Assembly (NCBI RefSeq): GCF_014529535.1
Contig: NW_023504022.1
Coordinates: 3,282,986-3,346,985 of the forward strand
DNA: 64,000 bases
From: Bradysia coprophila
Lineage: Eukaryota; Arthropoda; Insecta; Diptera; Sciaridae
Reading direction: 5' to 3'
Positions 12,061 through 23,164 of the stretch are shown one piece after another (the stretch's first letter is position 1; every line of letters begins with the position of its first letter). A program made the translations under genes and the position numbers. Under the pieces are notes generated by a model, which worked only from the letters and a program-made list of their open reading frames with translations, searched no databases and was not told the DNA's origin.

Positions 12061-12840
12061 GTGAGTTAGGGCCTTAGAAGTGAAAAGCTACTAGGGCCCT
12101 ATGTGTATTTTACATAGAACTCAAGTAAATTTCATCCGTTTTTCGTAATTTTTGTTTCATTTGAAAGATAATCGAACACCGAATAGAATGTTGTTGAAAA
12201 AAAAAATTAAATTTGGGTCCTTGGACTAAGGCCGCTACTAGGGCCCTATGTGTATTTTACATATAACTCGAGCAAATTTCATCCGTTTTTCGTAATTTTT
12301 GGTTCATTTGGAAGGTAATCAAAGGCCGAATAGAATGTTGTTGAAAAAAAATTAAATTTGGGTCCTCGGACTAAGGCCGCTACTAGGGCCCTATGTGTAT
12401 TTTACATATAACTCGAGCAAATTTCATCCGTTTTTCGTAATTTTTGTTTCATTTGGAAGGTAATCAAAGGCCGAATAGAATGTTGTTGAAAAAAAATTAA
12501 ATTTGGGTCCTCGGACTAAGGCCGCTACTAGGGCCCTATGCGTATTTTACATACAACTCGAGTAAATTTCATCCGTTTTTCGTAATTTTTGTTTCATTTG
12601 AAAGATAATCGAACACCGAATAGAATGTTGTTGAAAAAAATAAATAAATTTGGGTCCTTGGACTAAGGCCGCTACTAGGGCCCTATGGCCCTATGTGTAT
12701 TTTACATAAAACTCGAGCAAATTTCATCCGTTTTTCGTAATTTTTGTTTCATTTGGAAGGTAATCAAAGGCCGAATAGAATGTAGTTGAAAAAAAAAAAA
12801 ATTGGATCCTCGGACTGAGGCCGATACTAGGCCCTATGTG
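12060..12840. repeat. ~147 bp satellite array (GCCGCTACTAGGGCCCTATG)
   Basis: Five full to partial units of about 147 bp start at GCTACTAGGGCCCTATG near 12088, 12234, 12380, 12525 and 12672. A degenerate sixth start is near 12822. Each unit contains TTTCATCCGTTTTTCGTAA and CGAATAGAATGTTGTTG. Inner units are most alike, as expected of tandem duplication. Confidence 0.85.
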
Positions 12841-13805
12841 TATTTATACTCAATAAATTAAAATTTTAGGGCTATTTGAAATTTTTGTTTTATTTGAAAG
12901 GAACGTCGTACGGGGCTTCGTAATTGCGCTATGCGCAATTTCTAAGATGTACACATTACATAATAATTTTACTTTAACTACTTTAACCGGCGCATAGGCT
13001 TACGGTCAAAGTAGGGTGACAGACGCACTAGGGTCACGTACGCAATAGATATACGGGTTTGTACGGGGCTCAGTCGCAGCAAACGCTCCGACTGTTCTGA
13101 TGGCTCGTTTTACTTTCGCCCCTTGTTATGCAAAATACTATTTAACGCTTCATTGTATGAAAATGACGCTACGTTAGAAAGACCTTCGCACTTTCCATTT
13201 TGAATTTCGACCGCACTTACGGCCTAAAACGAAAAGAATCATTCATTCAATCAATACTCTCCCTAGCATCCAAACTCTCTCAAAAAATCGATTTAGGGGG
13301 GAAAATAAGTTTGAGAAACGCTGATTTTTAATATGGCTTAAAAACAACAACAACAACACGAGCGAACAAAGTAGCAGTGATTCATAAACGTATCTACCAC
13401 CTTAACAATTGTAGTTTGATTGCTAGAGAGAGTATTGATTCAATTGATAGCGTAGTTAGCCTAAGTAATCTAAATCGACTGGTGAAGCAATTAAAAAATG
13501 GATGCAAAAAAAACTGTATTGTAATGCTCATTCGTTCGTAGAGTTTATCTTTCACAATGATTTACGGACTATAATTATAGTAATGCTGATTAACATGCTT
13601 GACAGAATAGTATAATTCTAACCGAAAGGTAGAATACCTAACTTTGTACATCTAGCAACTGAAAGATTTATTTAAAAAAAAAAAAACAAAAAAAAATCGC
13701 TCGTTTGATTATAAATACGACGATTGTTGGTGCTGACGGATTAGTATATTACAATTCCAATTTATTGATCGGAAGGCTCGTAAAAAATAATTTAAATCTA
13801 AGAAT
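12841..13805. other. Satellite tail and upstream region of the OBP gene
   Basis: The first 280 bp continue the satellite-associated repeat (CGTACGGGGCT near 12908 and 13057). An imperfect palindrome spans about 13236-13446, with ATTCAATCAATACTCTCCCTAGC mirrored by GCTAGAGAGAGTATTGATTC. The remainder is AT-rich upstream sequence of the odorant-binding protein gene. Confidence 0.5.
13710..13717 (+). promoter_or_regulatory. Candidate TATA box of the OBP gene
   Basis: TATAAATA lies 96 bp before the OBP start codon, a plausible distance for a transcription start near 13740 and a 65 nt leader. Support is sequence match and spacing only. Confidence 0.45.
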
Positions 13806-15145
13806 ATGAAGGTATTGGCTGGTTTATTTGTTGTGTGCTGTGGCTGGGTTGTAATAAAGGTAAGGACGCAGCACTGCTTGAAGCAGTGCTATGGCTAATG
13901 TGAGTTGCTGAAATTGCGAAGTTCAGTTAGTAGAACATGTGTAGCAATGTAATTTTGCACACATTTGACGCTTCTTGGAGGAAGAAACAAAGTGAAATGG
14001 TAAGGTAATGTACAAATGTACAGTTTTGGTGGCAACCTTGCGTTTAGTGTGATGGTTATAGATGGTAAAATGAAATCAGATCGTTTTATTGTTCTAATGT
14101 CATTTTTGACGCTTTTGGCGAAAATTCAAATATTTGATCGAAACGGATTCTCTGTGATTCGTCTGTTGTCAGCATTAGGTCAACAGTTCCTGGCGTCTAT
14201 GACTTAATTATAACGCGATGTCTTAGATCCACGTTGGCGGTTCCAACTTGGAGACGGCACGGCTCTACATTGAAAGCTTTCCATTATTTTGTTTAGGCGG
14301 CGATGACTGAAGAGCAAAAGCAAACCTTTCATAAACTATTAAAGAATTGCGCCGAAAAGGAAAAAGCTTCACAGGCCGACATCGATGACTTCATAGCCAC
14401 GAAACCAGCTGTTGAACCGCAAGCAAAGTGTTTCCGAGCTTGTTTGCACGAAACATTTGGATCGGTTAGTACTTTTCATTTTTTAAGGTTAACGATTTGA
14501 CGTTTAGCGTACACGTATAGATCTGTTCCAAGCGCAGGTGCAAAGTGCAGTTTACTGTGAAACGTCATCCACAGAGCCATAACCTCAACACTTTTCCATA
14601 CATTTTGTTTGGTCATGTTGACTGTGGATGACGTTTGACATTTCGATGTTGCACTTGGAACAGAGACATGCATAGCGACAATGCATTTACAAATATTATC
14701 CACCTGTTTCTAAATGTTTATTTTGACGAGTCGGTGATTGTGATCCTAAGCCGAAGGTATAAATATTTAGACACAGGTGCATATCATTTTTTATGTGTCG
14801 ATGCCCCTCCCTCTCCGAGCTGATGCATAATGTTAGTCTTACCACACAGAGAAATATAAAATGATTTTAGTTTTCTTCTGGCGCCTGTTTATAGTACGTT
14901 GAGCTCGACTGCAGTTACATTTTAACTTATCTTCCAAATTTTAGATGAAAGACAATAAATTCAGTCGGGAGGGTTTCATGGCAATGATGAACATGAAATT
15001 CGAAGGAGATGCGGAAAAAATGAAAATTGCTAACGAAGTTGCTGATACATGCGCAAACGAGGAAGATTCGGATAGATGTGAAGCAGGAGCAAAAATATGC
15101 AAATGTCTGGGCGAAACCAGCCGTGCTAAAGGTCTGTTTGATTAG
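13806..15145 (+). CDS. Odorant-binding protein (PBP/GOBP family)
   Basis: Three exons (13806-13859, 14297-14464, 14945-15145) join in phase 0 and encode 140 aa. Insect odorant-binding proteins are secreted carriers of hydrophobic odorants in sensillar lymph. Residues 1-18 form a signal peptide, encoded almost exactly by exon 1, as is common in this family. Six cysteines fall at 36, 63, 67, 110, 119 and 128, giving C1-X26-C2-X3-C3-X42-C4-X8-C5-X8-C6, the classic OBP signature. A seventh cysteine at 126 sits beside C6, and two more are in the signal peptide. Intron 2 contains a 147 bp palindromic element. The odorant receptor gene follows 2 kb downstream on the other strand. The specific ligand and orthologue cannot be told from sequence. 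Confidence 0.93.
14519..14665. mobile_element. 147 bp palindromic MITE in OBP intron 2
   Basis: Terminal repeats TCTGTTCCAAG and CTTGGAACAGA, with a second paired block GAAACGTCATCCACAG / CTGTGGATGACGTTTGAC. The element is confined to the intron. Confidence 0.75.
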
Positions 15146-15253
15146 AGCAGGCTCACCAAATTTATCAACAAGCTCAAATATAATGCGAAAATAGGCAGTC
15201 AAAATACAGTTGTGTGAAAAGTCCTTTGTTTTGTTTGTCTTATTTAAACAAAA

Positions 15254-15772
15254 ATCCCAACAAAAATCTCTTCGAGAAAAGTGTGACGCAGTCTTTGAAA
15301 TACAATTTCTAAAATGAATGATATCGCTAGAGTTGACGCTTTCAGCTTCGTTACGCAAAAATTAAATTTTACACCCAATTAGTTCAAACAAGCTGGCTTA
15401 GGTTTTCTCATCATCTGCCAAATAATTTTTGCAAAAAAAAATTTAGACTGGAAACAACCAAAATTTTACCAAAAAAATCTGCGTCGCAAAGTGGCAGATG
15501 TTCAGGAACAGACCAGCAAGAAAATTTATCTGCCACATGCGACGCAGATTTTTTTGGTAAAATTTTGGTTGTTTTCAGTCAAATTTTTTTTAGGTAAAAA
15601 TTATTTGGCAGATGATGAGAAAAACTAAGCCAGCTTGTTTGAACTAATTGGGTGTAAAATTTAATTTTTGCGTAACGAAGCTGAAAGCGTCAACTCTAGC
15701 GATATCATTCATTTTAGAAATTGTATTTCAAAGACTGCGTCACACTTTTCTCGAAGAGATTTTTGTTGGGAT
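15254..15772. mobile_element. Hairpin MITE, family 2, complete copy
   Basis: A 519 bp near-perfect palindrome begins ATCCCAACAAAAATCTC and ends GAGATTTTTGTTGGGAT, with arms of about 240 bp around a spacer near 15490-15530. The arms carry GATATCGCTAGAGTTGACGC, related to family 1. It starts 108 bp after the OBP stop codon and may affect that gene's 3' end. Confidence 0.85.
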
Positions 15773-16805
15773 ATCAGTCGTTTTAGAAGTTTTAGAACAA
15801 TGCTTTTTATAACAGTTTAAAGTTTTAATTCAAAAATTTTACGAAAGTCGAAAATTTGACGAAATTCGAAAATTTGACGAAATTCGAAAATTTGACGAAA
15901 TTCGAAAATTTGACGAAATTTGACGAAATTCGAAAATTTGACGAAATTTGAAAATTTGACGAAAATCGAAAATTTGACGAAAGTAATTCTCTATCTGCCA
16001 CCATTCAAGAAATATCTCCAAAACCCCAATTGGCCCACCCATTTCCAACTTTCGACATTTTTCACATATGCCCCTCTGTTCTACTCGTAAAACTCTGAGA
16101 CTTTGCCGAAGAAAGTAATTCTCTATCTCTCATAACCCAAAAAAATATTAGTCCTTTCATCCTACGCTCGAGTAGCTCAAAATTTGGTCACTCTAATCAC
16201 TCTAGCTCAAACGAATCTGCCCCGATTTTTTTAAATTATTTTTTTGTTCGAATCGTGTTACGAATACCTTTCATTTGATGGGTCGCACGCCTCTGTAGGT
16301 TTCAATACAGCTAAGCTACAGCCGAAAACGCGTTCCCGACCCTCGAAAACCACACTCAGAAACCACTTCGAGGCCAATAAAACAAAATTCTGGTTTTTCC
16401 TGGGGTAATGGCGTATCACATTTTCATTTTTATGCCCACCCTGAGGTTCCTGCAAAATTTCATGGAGATTGGCTGACTAGTTTCCGAGATCGACCGTCGA
16501 TAGATAGACAGATAGACAGATAGAAACATACAGAGTAAGTTGAAAGATTTTGATTGTTTGGAAAACGTTAATTTGGTGCATTTTCTATCAAAATGACCAA
16601 CTTCAAAACGATGTATCTCCGGCAATTTTAAAGTTACATAGTCGAGTGATAGCTCGTTTTGCTCGTATTCGAAGCGCAAATAAGATAGAATAGGATTTGT
16701 GGTGATACAGGCCAAAGGAAAGAAACTTAAATTCTCGCCTATATATAGTTGCCACGTCTCAAAAAATTTTCTTCGTTCTTTTTTTGGAAGTTAGACTGCG
16801 TCAAG
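15773..16805 (+). repeat. Composite repeat family 2, copy D (minisatellite and tail)
   Basis: It contains the short TTCGAAAATTTGACGAAA array (15840-15985), a single CTCTATCTGCCACCATTCAA block, and the roughly 700 bp tail also found at about 5090-5790. The tail is about 97-98 percent identical by eye to copy C. Confidence 0.8.
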
Positions 16806-17155
16806 TCCTCCGCTATCGCTCCGGACATGATAGCCTAGGGTGGTTCGTATTTTCATTTTGTTTTTATTTTAGAAGGCCTGACTCCAGCGAGACTGCTCCA
16901 TTGATCGATGCTGAAGAAGTATTTAGAACCACTGCGATTTATATTTTTAAGTGCGTTCATCTGGACTTCTTGTTATGTATTAAAAAGAAGGATCGGAAAC
17001 AAAGAACTTTAATTAATTATTTGTTTAGTACCGCAGTGCGTGAAAGTTTATTTTGAGTGCGCAAATGTAAAAGCTTCGTTTTATATCGTGTCCGAAAAAC
17101 AGCCATTTAGGTACTAGTTCGAAAAATAGCTATTTTCACCTTCCATTTTCAATTT
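16806..17155. other. Spacer between composite repeat and odorant receptor 3' end
   Basis: No gene is supported. A 90-codon frame on the plus strand (16784-17053) begins in the repeat and has no family resemblance. Confidence 0.35.
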
Positions 17156-18598
17156 TCATTTCAAGTTTCGCAATATGTTGAACGTGCTGTAAGCCCCTTT
17201 CAAGATCTACGATTTATAAACTGATCAGTAAAATAAAGAGTCGAGAATCAAATAAAAAGCAATAAACTCACGGACTTAAAAGTGTCCAAATTTAGAGGAT
17301 ACAATTTACCAATGAGCAGCTCCTGAGGTTCAGTCAATATTGCCATAAAAATGATTTTCAATTTTTTCACTTGCACCGGCTGTTCCACCCAATTGGAATT
17401 GAACAAACAAGTTGTCATATTACGCTGAGCAATTTTTATTTCGTTTCCCAATAGCATTATCATAAAAATGTCGAAAATGTTGTACAGAAGTAAGTAAAAG
17501 TTGATCACACTTTGAGAAATAGTGGCCGTTTTATCCTGTGTGTGGAATATTTATCAGAAATTAGGAGCCTTATTTAAATTATTTGTCGTCTTTACTGCAG
17601 CAATGCGCTCAAAACGTACACTGAGAAAAAAATCAACTTACACCTTCGATATTTCAGTGTGCAGTAGCAACGAAAAAATAAGCTCTCAGTTGGTTTTTCT
17701 CTCAGTGAAAGTTTCAAACATTTACTAACAAATGAAAGCGAATATACTGTGGTACAAATACCAGCTGCGCTTGTGATAATTTGGCCCAAGAACAAGAATT
17801 GGAAACAAGATGAGAATTGCTTGATGTTGCTGCAAAAATATTAATTAATTTTCGATTGTTCCCACAACGGATTGAGTCTAATCAATCTAACATTTTCAGC
17901 GTTTTGTAACATTTCACGCACTTGACGAAATTCTCAGGAAATGAGCTCGTCTTTAGGTTTTCTGTCGTCCAACCCAAACTTTGCAGGTCGTAGCCGAGAG
18001 TTCGACATTTAATTGAGACGTTCAGAACCAAATACCAAATCAAAACGACAAACGTAACCATTATGTAAGACACGAACACACAATACATTATGTAAGCGTA
18101 GGCAATGCTGTAATTCAAATCATTTTCCTTCCAATTTAATGGGAACCAAATCTTAAAAACCAAGGTTTTCTTGAACGCAAATCCGCTCGATAGAACTACC
18201 ATTACAGTTGAAGCGCCGATCAAACCAATGGAAAAATAATTGAAATTTTTCAACGTTTCTTGCGACTCCTGAAAGTTTTCCTTCGACTGCATTTCATGTT
18301 CACTAAATACTTTCAAAAGATCAGAAATTATTCCCATTTTCGTGCAAATGTAATGGAATCGGATAACATGAAGCGACGTACAGATGGACACTGCAATCAG
18401 ATACAATGATTCACTTCGATTGGCATTTTCGAAACTTCCTAGCAATGCAAATACAGGAAGACAAAAATACAACACAAATTTCAATTTTCGTTTGATTTTT
18501 CGTTGCAATGAAATTTCGCTATCAGTTGAATAGAAGTCCATCCACTCATAAGACCTAACTATGTAAGTGATGATAGGCAGCACTTCAATTTCGAACAT
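17156..18598 (-). CDS. Odorant receptor, 7tm_6 family
   Basis: Four exons on the minus strand, in transcript order 17892-18598, 17730-17829, 17272-17535 and 17156-17206, encode 373 aa, the usual odorant receptor length. The start is the ATG at 18596-18598; the frame extends upstream only to a GTG. Insect odorant receptors are inverted seven-helix membrane proteins that form cation channels with Orco. Hydrophobic segments include FVLYFCLPVFALLG, SLYLIAVSICTSLHVI, IGLIGASTVMVVLSSG, YIMVTFVVLIWYLVLNV, FLFLGQIITSAAGICTTVY and INFYLLLYNIFDIFMIMLLG. The C-terminal landmarks GNEI, NSNWVE and TFKS-ILKGAYSTFNILRNL are typical: the short last exon ends in the family's AYS.F.LLR tail. Introns are 62, 194 and 65 bp. 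Orthology within the family cannot be assigned. Confidence 0.9.
17619..17709. mobile_element. Small palindromic element in odorant receptor intron 2
   Basis: CACTGAGAAAAAAATCAAC at the left end pairs imperfectly with GTTGGTTTTTCTCTCAGTG at the right. The element explains why this intron (194 bp) is longer than its neighbours. Confidence 0.5.
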
Positions 18599-18675
18599 TT
18601 TTTTCACTTAATTTTCAGAAATGACACTCCCGATCTGGCGACTATTGGCCAAGTAACTACAGTCCGAATACCAGG

Positions 18676-18683
18676 TTTTTATA
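18676..18683 (-). promoter_or_regulatory. Candidate TATA box of the odorant receptor gene
   Basis: TATAAAAA on the minus strand lies about 80 bp upstream of the receptor's ATG. This allows a transcription start near 18650 with a 50 nt leader. Evidence is sequence and spacing only. Confidence 0.45.
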
Positions 18684-18733
18684 TGCTTACTCTCACTAAA
18701 ATAGGACATGGTCAATTATTTCAAAATTGTTAA

Positions 18734-19154
18734 TCAGTCAAAAACACTCAAAAGAGTAAAAGTGACGCAAGTCCCTGTGCATACTTCCAAAACAACTGAT
18801 ATCGCTGGAGGTGACGCATTCTGCGCTTGTACGCAAAAAATGTAACAGCAAAAATTTGACCAAAGAAATTCTAGAAACAAAATTCTGTCACAAAGTGGCA
18901 CATGGTTAGGACGTATTAGGACATATTCTTGCCTATTTTAAAAAATTTCTTAAAAGTACTTTCCTCAACATCTGCCACTTGTGACGCAAAATTTTTTTGG
19001 TAAAATTTTGTTTCTAGAATTTCTTTGGTCAAATTTTTGCTGTTATAGTTTTTGCGTACAAGCGCAGAATGCGTCACCTCCAGCGATATCAGTTGCTTTG
19101 GAAGTATACACAGGGACTTGCGTCACTTTTACTCTTTTGAGTGTTTTTGACTGA
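18734..19154. mobile_element. Hairpin MITE, family 1, long copy
   Basis: The same terminal sequence as 1501-1757 (TCAGTCAAAAACACTC with its mirror GTGTTTTTGACTGA), but with a longer interior including TGTCACAAAGTGGCA and CTGCCACTTGTGACGC. It opens composite copy B. Confidence 0.85.
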
Positions 19155-19556
19155 TATCAGTTCTTTTGGAAGAATTAGTTGATTGAAAATTTGAAAAATT
19201 TTAAAAATTTGAAAAATTTAAAAATTTGAAAATTTGAAAATTTGAAAAATTTGAAAATTTGAAAAATTTGAAAATTTGAAAATTTGAAAATTTTAAAATT
19301 TGAAAATTTTAAAAAAATTGAAAAATTTAAAAAATTGAAAATTTTTTCAAAAATTAAAAGTTTTTGAAAAATTTAAAAAATTTGAAAAATTAAAAATATT
19401 TAAAAAATTTTGAAAAATTTAAAAACTTTTGAAAAATTTAAAAAATTGTGAAAAATTTAAAAAATTTGAAAAATTTAAAAAATGTATAAAATTTTGAAAA
19501 ATTTTGATAAATTTTGAAAAAATTTGAAAAGTTTAAAAAATGTTGAAAAATTTTAT
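19155..19556. repeat. AT-rich GAAAAATTTGAAAA tract (copy B)
   Basis: This is the reverse-complement counterpart of 656-1485, without the inserted palindrome. Confidence 0.8.
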
Positions 19557-20130
19557 ACATTTTTTAAATTTAGGGAAAAAAATTGAGGCGAGCAGAGCTT
19601 ACCAAATACCAAAAGCGAACAAATTTGTTCTACTTATATGTTCTTATATGGGGCCTATATGGGAACTTCGAGGAGCCATAGCTCCGAAACGAGGCCGGTT
19701 CCCCCCAAATTTTTTTTTCTGGAATGTCTTAGAATGACGACTAGAATCTACTCCCAAAATTTCAACAAAATCTAAAGAAGACTTTAGAAGATAGGAAACA
19801 CGGACGGACGGACGGACTAACAAAGTAACGTAGGATTTTTTCATTTCGTTTAAAGTACTGAAATTGACCAAAATGTATGGAAATGGGGCTTCTTGGAAGA
19901 TTTTTTGCGTGGCCAAATTTTAAGCTGCAAGAACGTGTGATAACTCGTTGAACTCGTACGGACGCCTAGTTTTTTTAATGGTAATTTGGAGTCATTTGTC
20001 TTTGAATTGTAGAACTTCAATATTTGCTGTATATATGGTTCTGCAGTCTACGACAAAAAATTTTTTTTGAAATTTTTTCTAGTAATAGGACTTGCGTCAC
20101 GGGCGCTATGCTAACGCGCGCCCATGATGT
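19557..20130 (-). repeat. Outer arm of composite repeat, copy B
   Basis: Reverse complement of about 130-655. With 18734-19556 it forms composite copy B, opposite in orientation to copy A and about 18 kb away. Three GGAC-containing units (ACGGACGGACGGAC) occur near 19800. Confidence 0.75.
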
Positions 20131-20489
20131 AATGACCAGAAAATTGTGCACTTTAGCCAGATGTGAGTTAACAGAAATCGATTTCGGAAAATTGTAGGAA
20201 CAACTTATGTTACCAGCCAATAAATTCTAAACGTTTCGAATTAACATAAATTAACATAAACAACAACCGAAATTTCGATAGTCCGATAAATTTAACATGA
20301 AAGTCGGAGCTCATTTACAAGAAACTTCAATTCAGTCAATGAGTCAGATTTAACAAGAAAATGAGAAGTAAAAAAGCTAGTTAAATGTACTTACCATTCG
20401 TAGGTAACTTCGTCGCTGAATAAAATCTTGTAAATGCTGTTCGACTTGTACTTGCGAATAGTCACGAATAGCGAAATAAATGTCTCCTA
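20131..20489 (-). pseudogene. Exon-like fragments of an unrecognised gene
   Basis: On the minus strand, 20396-20489 has an acceptor (TTTTTTAG), an open frame and a strong donor (GTAAGT). It encodes GDIYFAIRDYSQVQ... ending in YLRM. Joined in phase 0 to an acceptor near 20232, the frame continues NLLAGNISCSYNF and then enters the composite repeat near 20130. This looks like a gene truncated by the repeat, but I do not recognise the protein and no start or stop is defined. It could also be chance. Confidence 0.25.
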
Positions 20490-21364
20490 AAAAATCCAGA
20501 CGAAAAATTTTTGTCCGGTGAATGCAACAATCAATAGTACATTACATCCTGTTTGGAAATTTTTGTGACGACAATCCCACTAGGCAAAATAACAATTTCT
20601 CAACAAGTTATAACGATATTTTACTTGATAAGCCCTACAAAAGTGAGTTTTAATGTTAATCTCATCATGCATGTAATGACTCATTTTCGCCGAGTGATGC
20701 ATAGCGAAACTGAAAACAAATTCAGAGGGTTTTTTAGCGTTACAATTTGGCAACGGGCTGAGGATACATACACAATGCTCAGGGACGAGGACAACAACGA
20801 ATAAATAATCAAAAACTCCTTTTCATATTTTAATTTGGACGTCATCTGAGACATTAAAACAAAATTGCTTTAGTCTTTATTGTTGATTAAAGATCCTGTG
20901 TAGATCAAACGTTGCGTCCTTAACCAGGACGTTTAGGATTACTGAAAATACCCCCAGCTGAAATGCCTACAGACAAATTGCTAAAAAATCAGAAAAAATC
21001 AAAACAAACAGAGAAACCGATTCTCTTCCCTCCCACAGTTCACGTTAAGTGAATTTTGAGACAGAATTGCTGTTTCGACCTCAGGTGCTGACATCGGTCA
21101 CTGGCCAGTGTGGTCTGACCATCTTCAGTTGCTATGTCAACACCCTTCACAAGACAGCATAAGATCGCAACGTTGAACAAGTTGTTGACGATTTTATTTT
21201 GAAAAAGTTGCCATTAAAAATGGAAATTCGGATTAAAGGGATGGCTGCTTTGAAAACTTCACCGTACAAATTCGCAGCAAAAAAACGTCGAGAAAATTCA
21301 CAAAATTCAACAAATTCGAACCACAAACGAAACAAACAACAAAACTCAGCAGTGCCATACTCAC
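20490..21364. other. Intergenic region with a SINE-like repeat
   Basis: Two similar blocks containing TAGATCAAACGTTGCG occur near 20901 and 21612, followed by a block resembling those at 35035-35160 and 42795-42930. No confident gene was seen. A 90-codon region near 20553-20801 (+) lacks family features. Confidence 0.35.
21030..21155 (-). repeat. SINE-like repeat with CTGAAGATGG ... GGTCGAAACAGC
   Basis: Read on the minus strand it contains CAACTGAAGATGGTCAGACC, then GGTCGAAACAGC, and CACTTAACGTGAACTGTGGG. The same ordered blocks occur at about 35035-35160 (+) and 42795-42930 (-). This is a dispersed family, possibly the 3' part of a retroelement. Confidence 0.6.
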
Positions 21365-21456
21365 GATTGCAACCAAATTCTTCTCCAACGATCCAAGTTC
21401 TTCAATGAAACGCCAAATTCCATTCCTCATCACACGAAAATCAGTTAATTCAAACA
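21365..21456 (-). other. Exon-like open frame of unknown gene
   Basis: The minus strand shows an acceptor (GTTTTAG), a 92 nt open frame encoding FELTDFRVMRNGIWRF... ending in NLVAI, and a consensus donor (GTGAGT). It reads like a conserved internal exon, but I cannot name the family or find partner exons with confidence. It may belong with the fragments at 20131-20489. Confidence 0.3.
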
Positions 21457-21671
21457 CTAAAACATTGTTGGCCGCATTTGACTATTTGATTTCCATTTTC
21501 CAGAGGTAATTTCGATCATCATTGAACTGCAAATCTTGACGCGTTTATTGAGGGCGGGCTTTCTCGAAACAGGGAAAGGTCAGAAGCATTATGTGAGTAG
21601 CCAGCGAGAGGTAGTAGATCAAACGTTGCGCTCTTAAACAGAGCGTTTGGAATGACTGTAAATCAATTTTT

Positions 21672-21735
21672 TATCCCTTGTTATGTAAATAACTAATATT
21701 AATATTAGTTATTTACATAACAAGGGATAAAAAGT
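21672..21735. repeat. Near-perfect palindrome
   Basis: TTATCCCTTGTTATGTAAAT pairs with ATTTACATAACAAGGGATAA with essentially no spacer (AATATTAATATT centre). Such a hairpin is a typical MITE remnant and would be unstable in cloning. Confidence 0.8.
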
Positions 21736-22712
21736 TGAAAAGAACAGTTTTTTTATGAATTTTGTTGAAGAATCAATCGGAACGCTAGGATCGCAGCAAA
21801 CAATTTTTCGTCTACCAATTTTTGGTTGACTAATTTTTCGTCGATCAATTTTTGGTAGAACCCAACCAAATAATAGAATAGAAGGAATCAACCAAAAAAA
21901 AAATTTCGTCGACGAAAAACATTTTTCTTCCTGTAGTACCAAAACCGTCACATTCACTCACCAAATTTAGTACCGAAAGAGCAACATTCTCCCCTACTAT
22001 TTTCTCTCAATTTTCATTCCCGCTTATGTCATTTTCGATCCTATCTTTATTCTTTCCCAAATGTGTCAAGCTGTTGTATGTACGCGAATGTAATGTTTTT
22101 AGTGTTTTGTGACAATGCATTCATAAGGATTGCTTTCAGCATTCATACGGACTGCTTTCGGCATTCATTCGGCATACATTCGGATGTCTTTCGGCATTCC
22201 TACAGATTGCTTATTTTTCGACATTTGTGAGAATACATGCACACGGAACGGACTTCTTTAGGCATTCATACGGATTACTTTCGGCATTAATATGGAATGC
22301 TTTTGCACCGGTATGTTGTTCAGTTTTGTACGCATAAGACCCCAGTACTTAAGTACGATCGTACGGGTCTAAAAATTGTAAATTTTTTTGTTGACGTGAT
22401 CCATTGTTTACATTTAATTTGGATTAAATTGATCAAATGATTTTGGAAATAATGGATTCGTTACGTTAATATCCATTTTATTTACATTTTTCGCTCACTG
22501 AGCATATTTTATCCAAGATTTTTACGCATTCATCTGCTGGCATCTTTCGAAAATTTCCTTTTTTTGGATGAAAAATGCAGACAATTAACGTACCAGCAGA
22601 ATTCCATGTTATGATTTTTGGAAAATTGGTCGAATCAACAAACAAATGAGTGACATTTCGTTTTTTATTGGGTTGGTATCGTTGGAATAGAGATTTTAAG
22701 GTCTGCGTTAAG
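21736..22712. other. AT-rich intergenic stretch with short imperfect repeats
   Basis: At 22120-22300 variants of GGCATTCATACGGATTGCTTTC recur about seven times. The 21780-21900 stretch has short repeats of AATTTTTCGTC/AATTTTTGGT. No gene was seen. Confidence 0.5.
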
Positions 22713-22920
22713 TATAGTTTCCACTTAAAAAGAGCACTCCGTTTAGCCTCCGTTTACATGACAGTTGTAAAATAGAACAAAGGAACTGTCACGTAAACGA
22801 AGTAAAAAATTGAAATAAATTCAATTTCCACTCCGTTTGCGTGACAGTTCTTTTGTTCAATTTTACAACTGTCATGTAAACGGAGGCTAAACGGAGTGCT
22901 CTTTTTAAGTGGAAACTATA
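22713..22920. mobile_element. 208 bp MITE upstream of GPATCH4
   Basis: It starts TATAGTTTCCACTTAAAAAG and ends CTTTTTAAGTGGAAACTATA. The arms extend inward through CCTCCGTTTACATGACAG. A TA target duplication is included in the ends. It lies 245 bp before the GPATCH4 start. Confidence 0.85.
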
Positions 22921-23164
22921 CTTTATGGATTTATTTTTGCGTTTATATGATTATGTTTGAATTTGAGGCGCACTTACGGCGTGAATATTTTCACGAACTA
23001 ATGTTCTCGTCTTACGATGCCAATGTTTCGTTAAAAGAAAAGCTGACAACACTGATATGCCGAACATTGTGTAGTGCGCATAGTACCTGTCATTCAATAC
23101 ATAACAATAAACACGGAAAGTGGAAACGCGGTTTTCAATTTTATTTATCATCTTCTAAACAGCG

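Noticed and set aside
13806-18598. OBP and odorant receptor as a co-regulated chemosensory cluster
   Set aside because: They are convergent, separated by a 1.5 kb repeat, and share no visible promoter element. Proximity alone is weak evidence.
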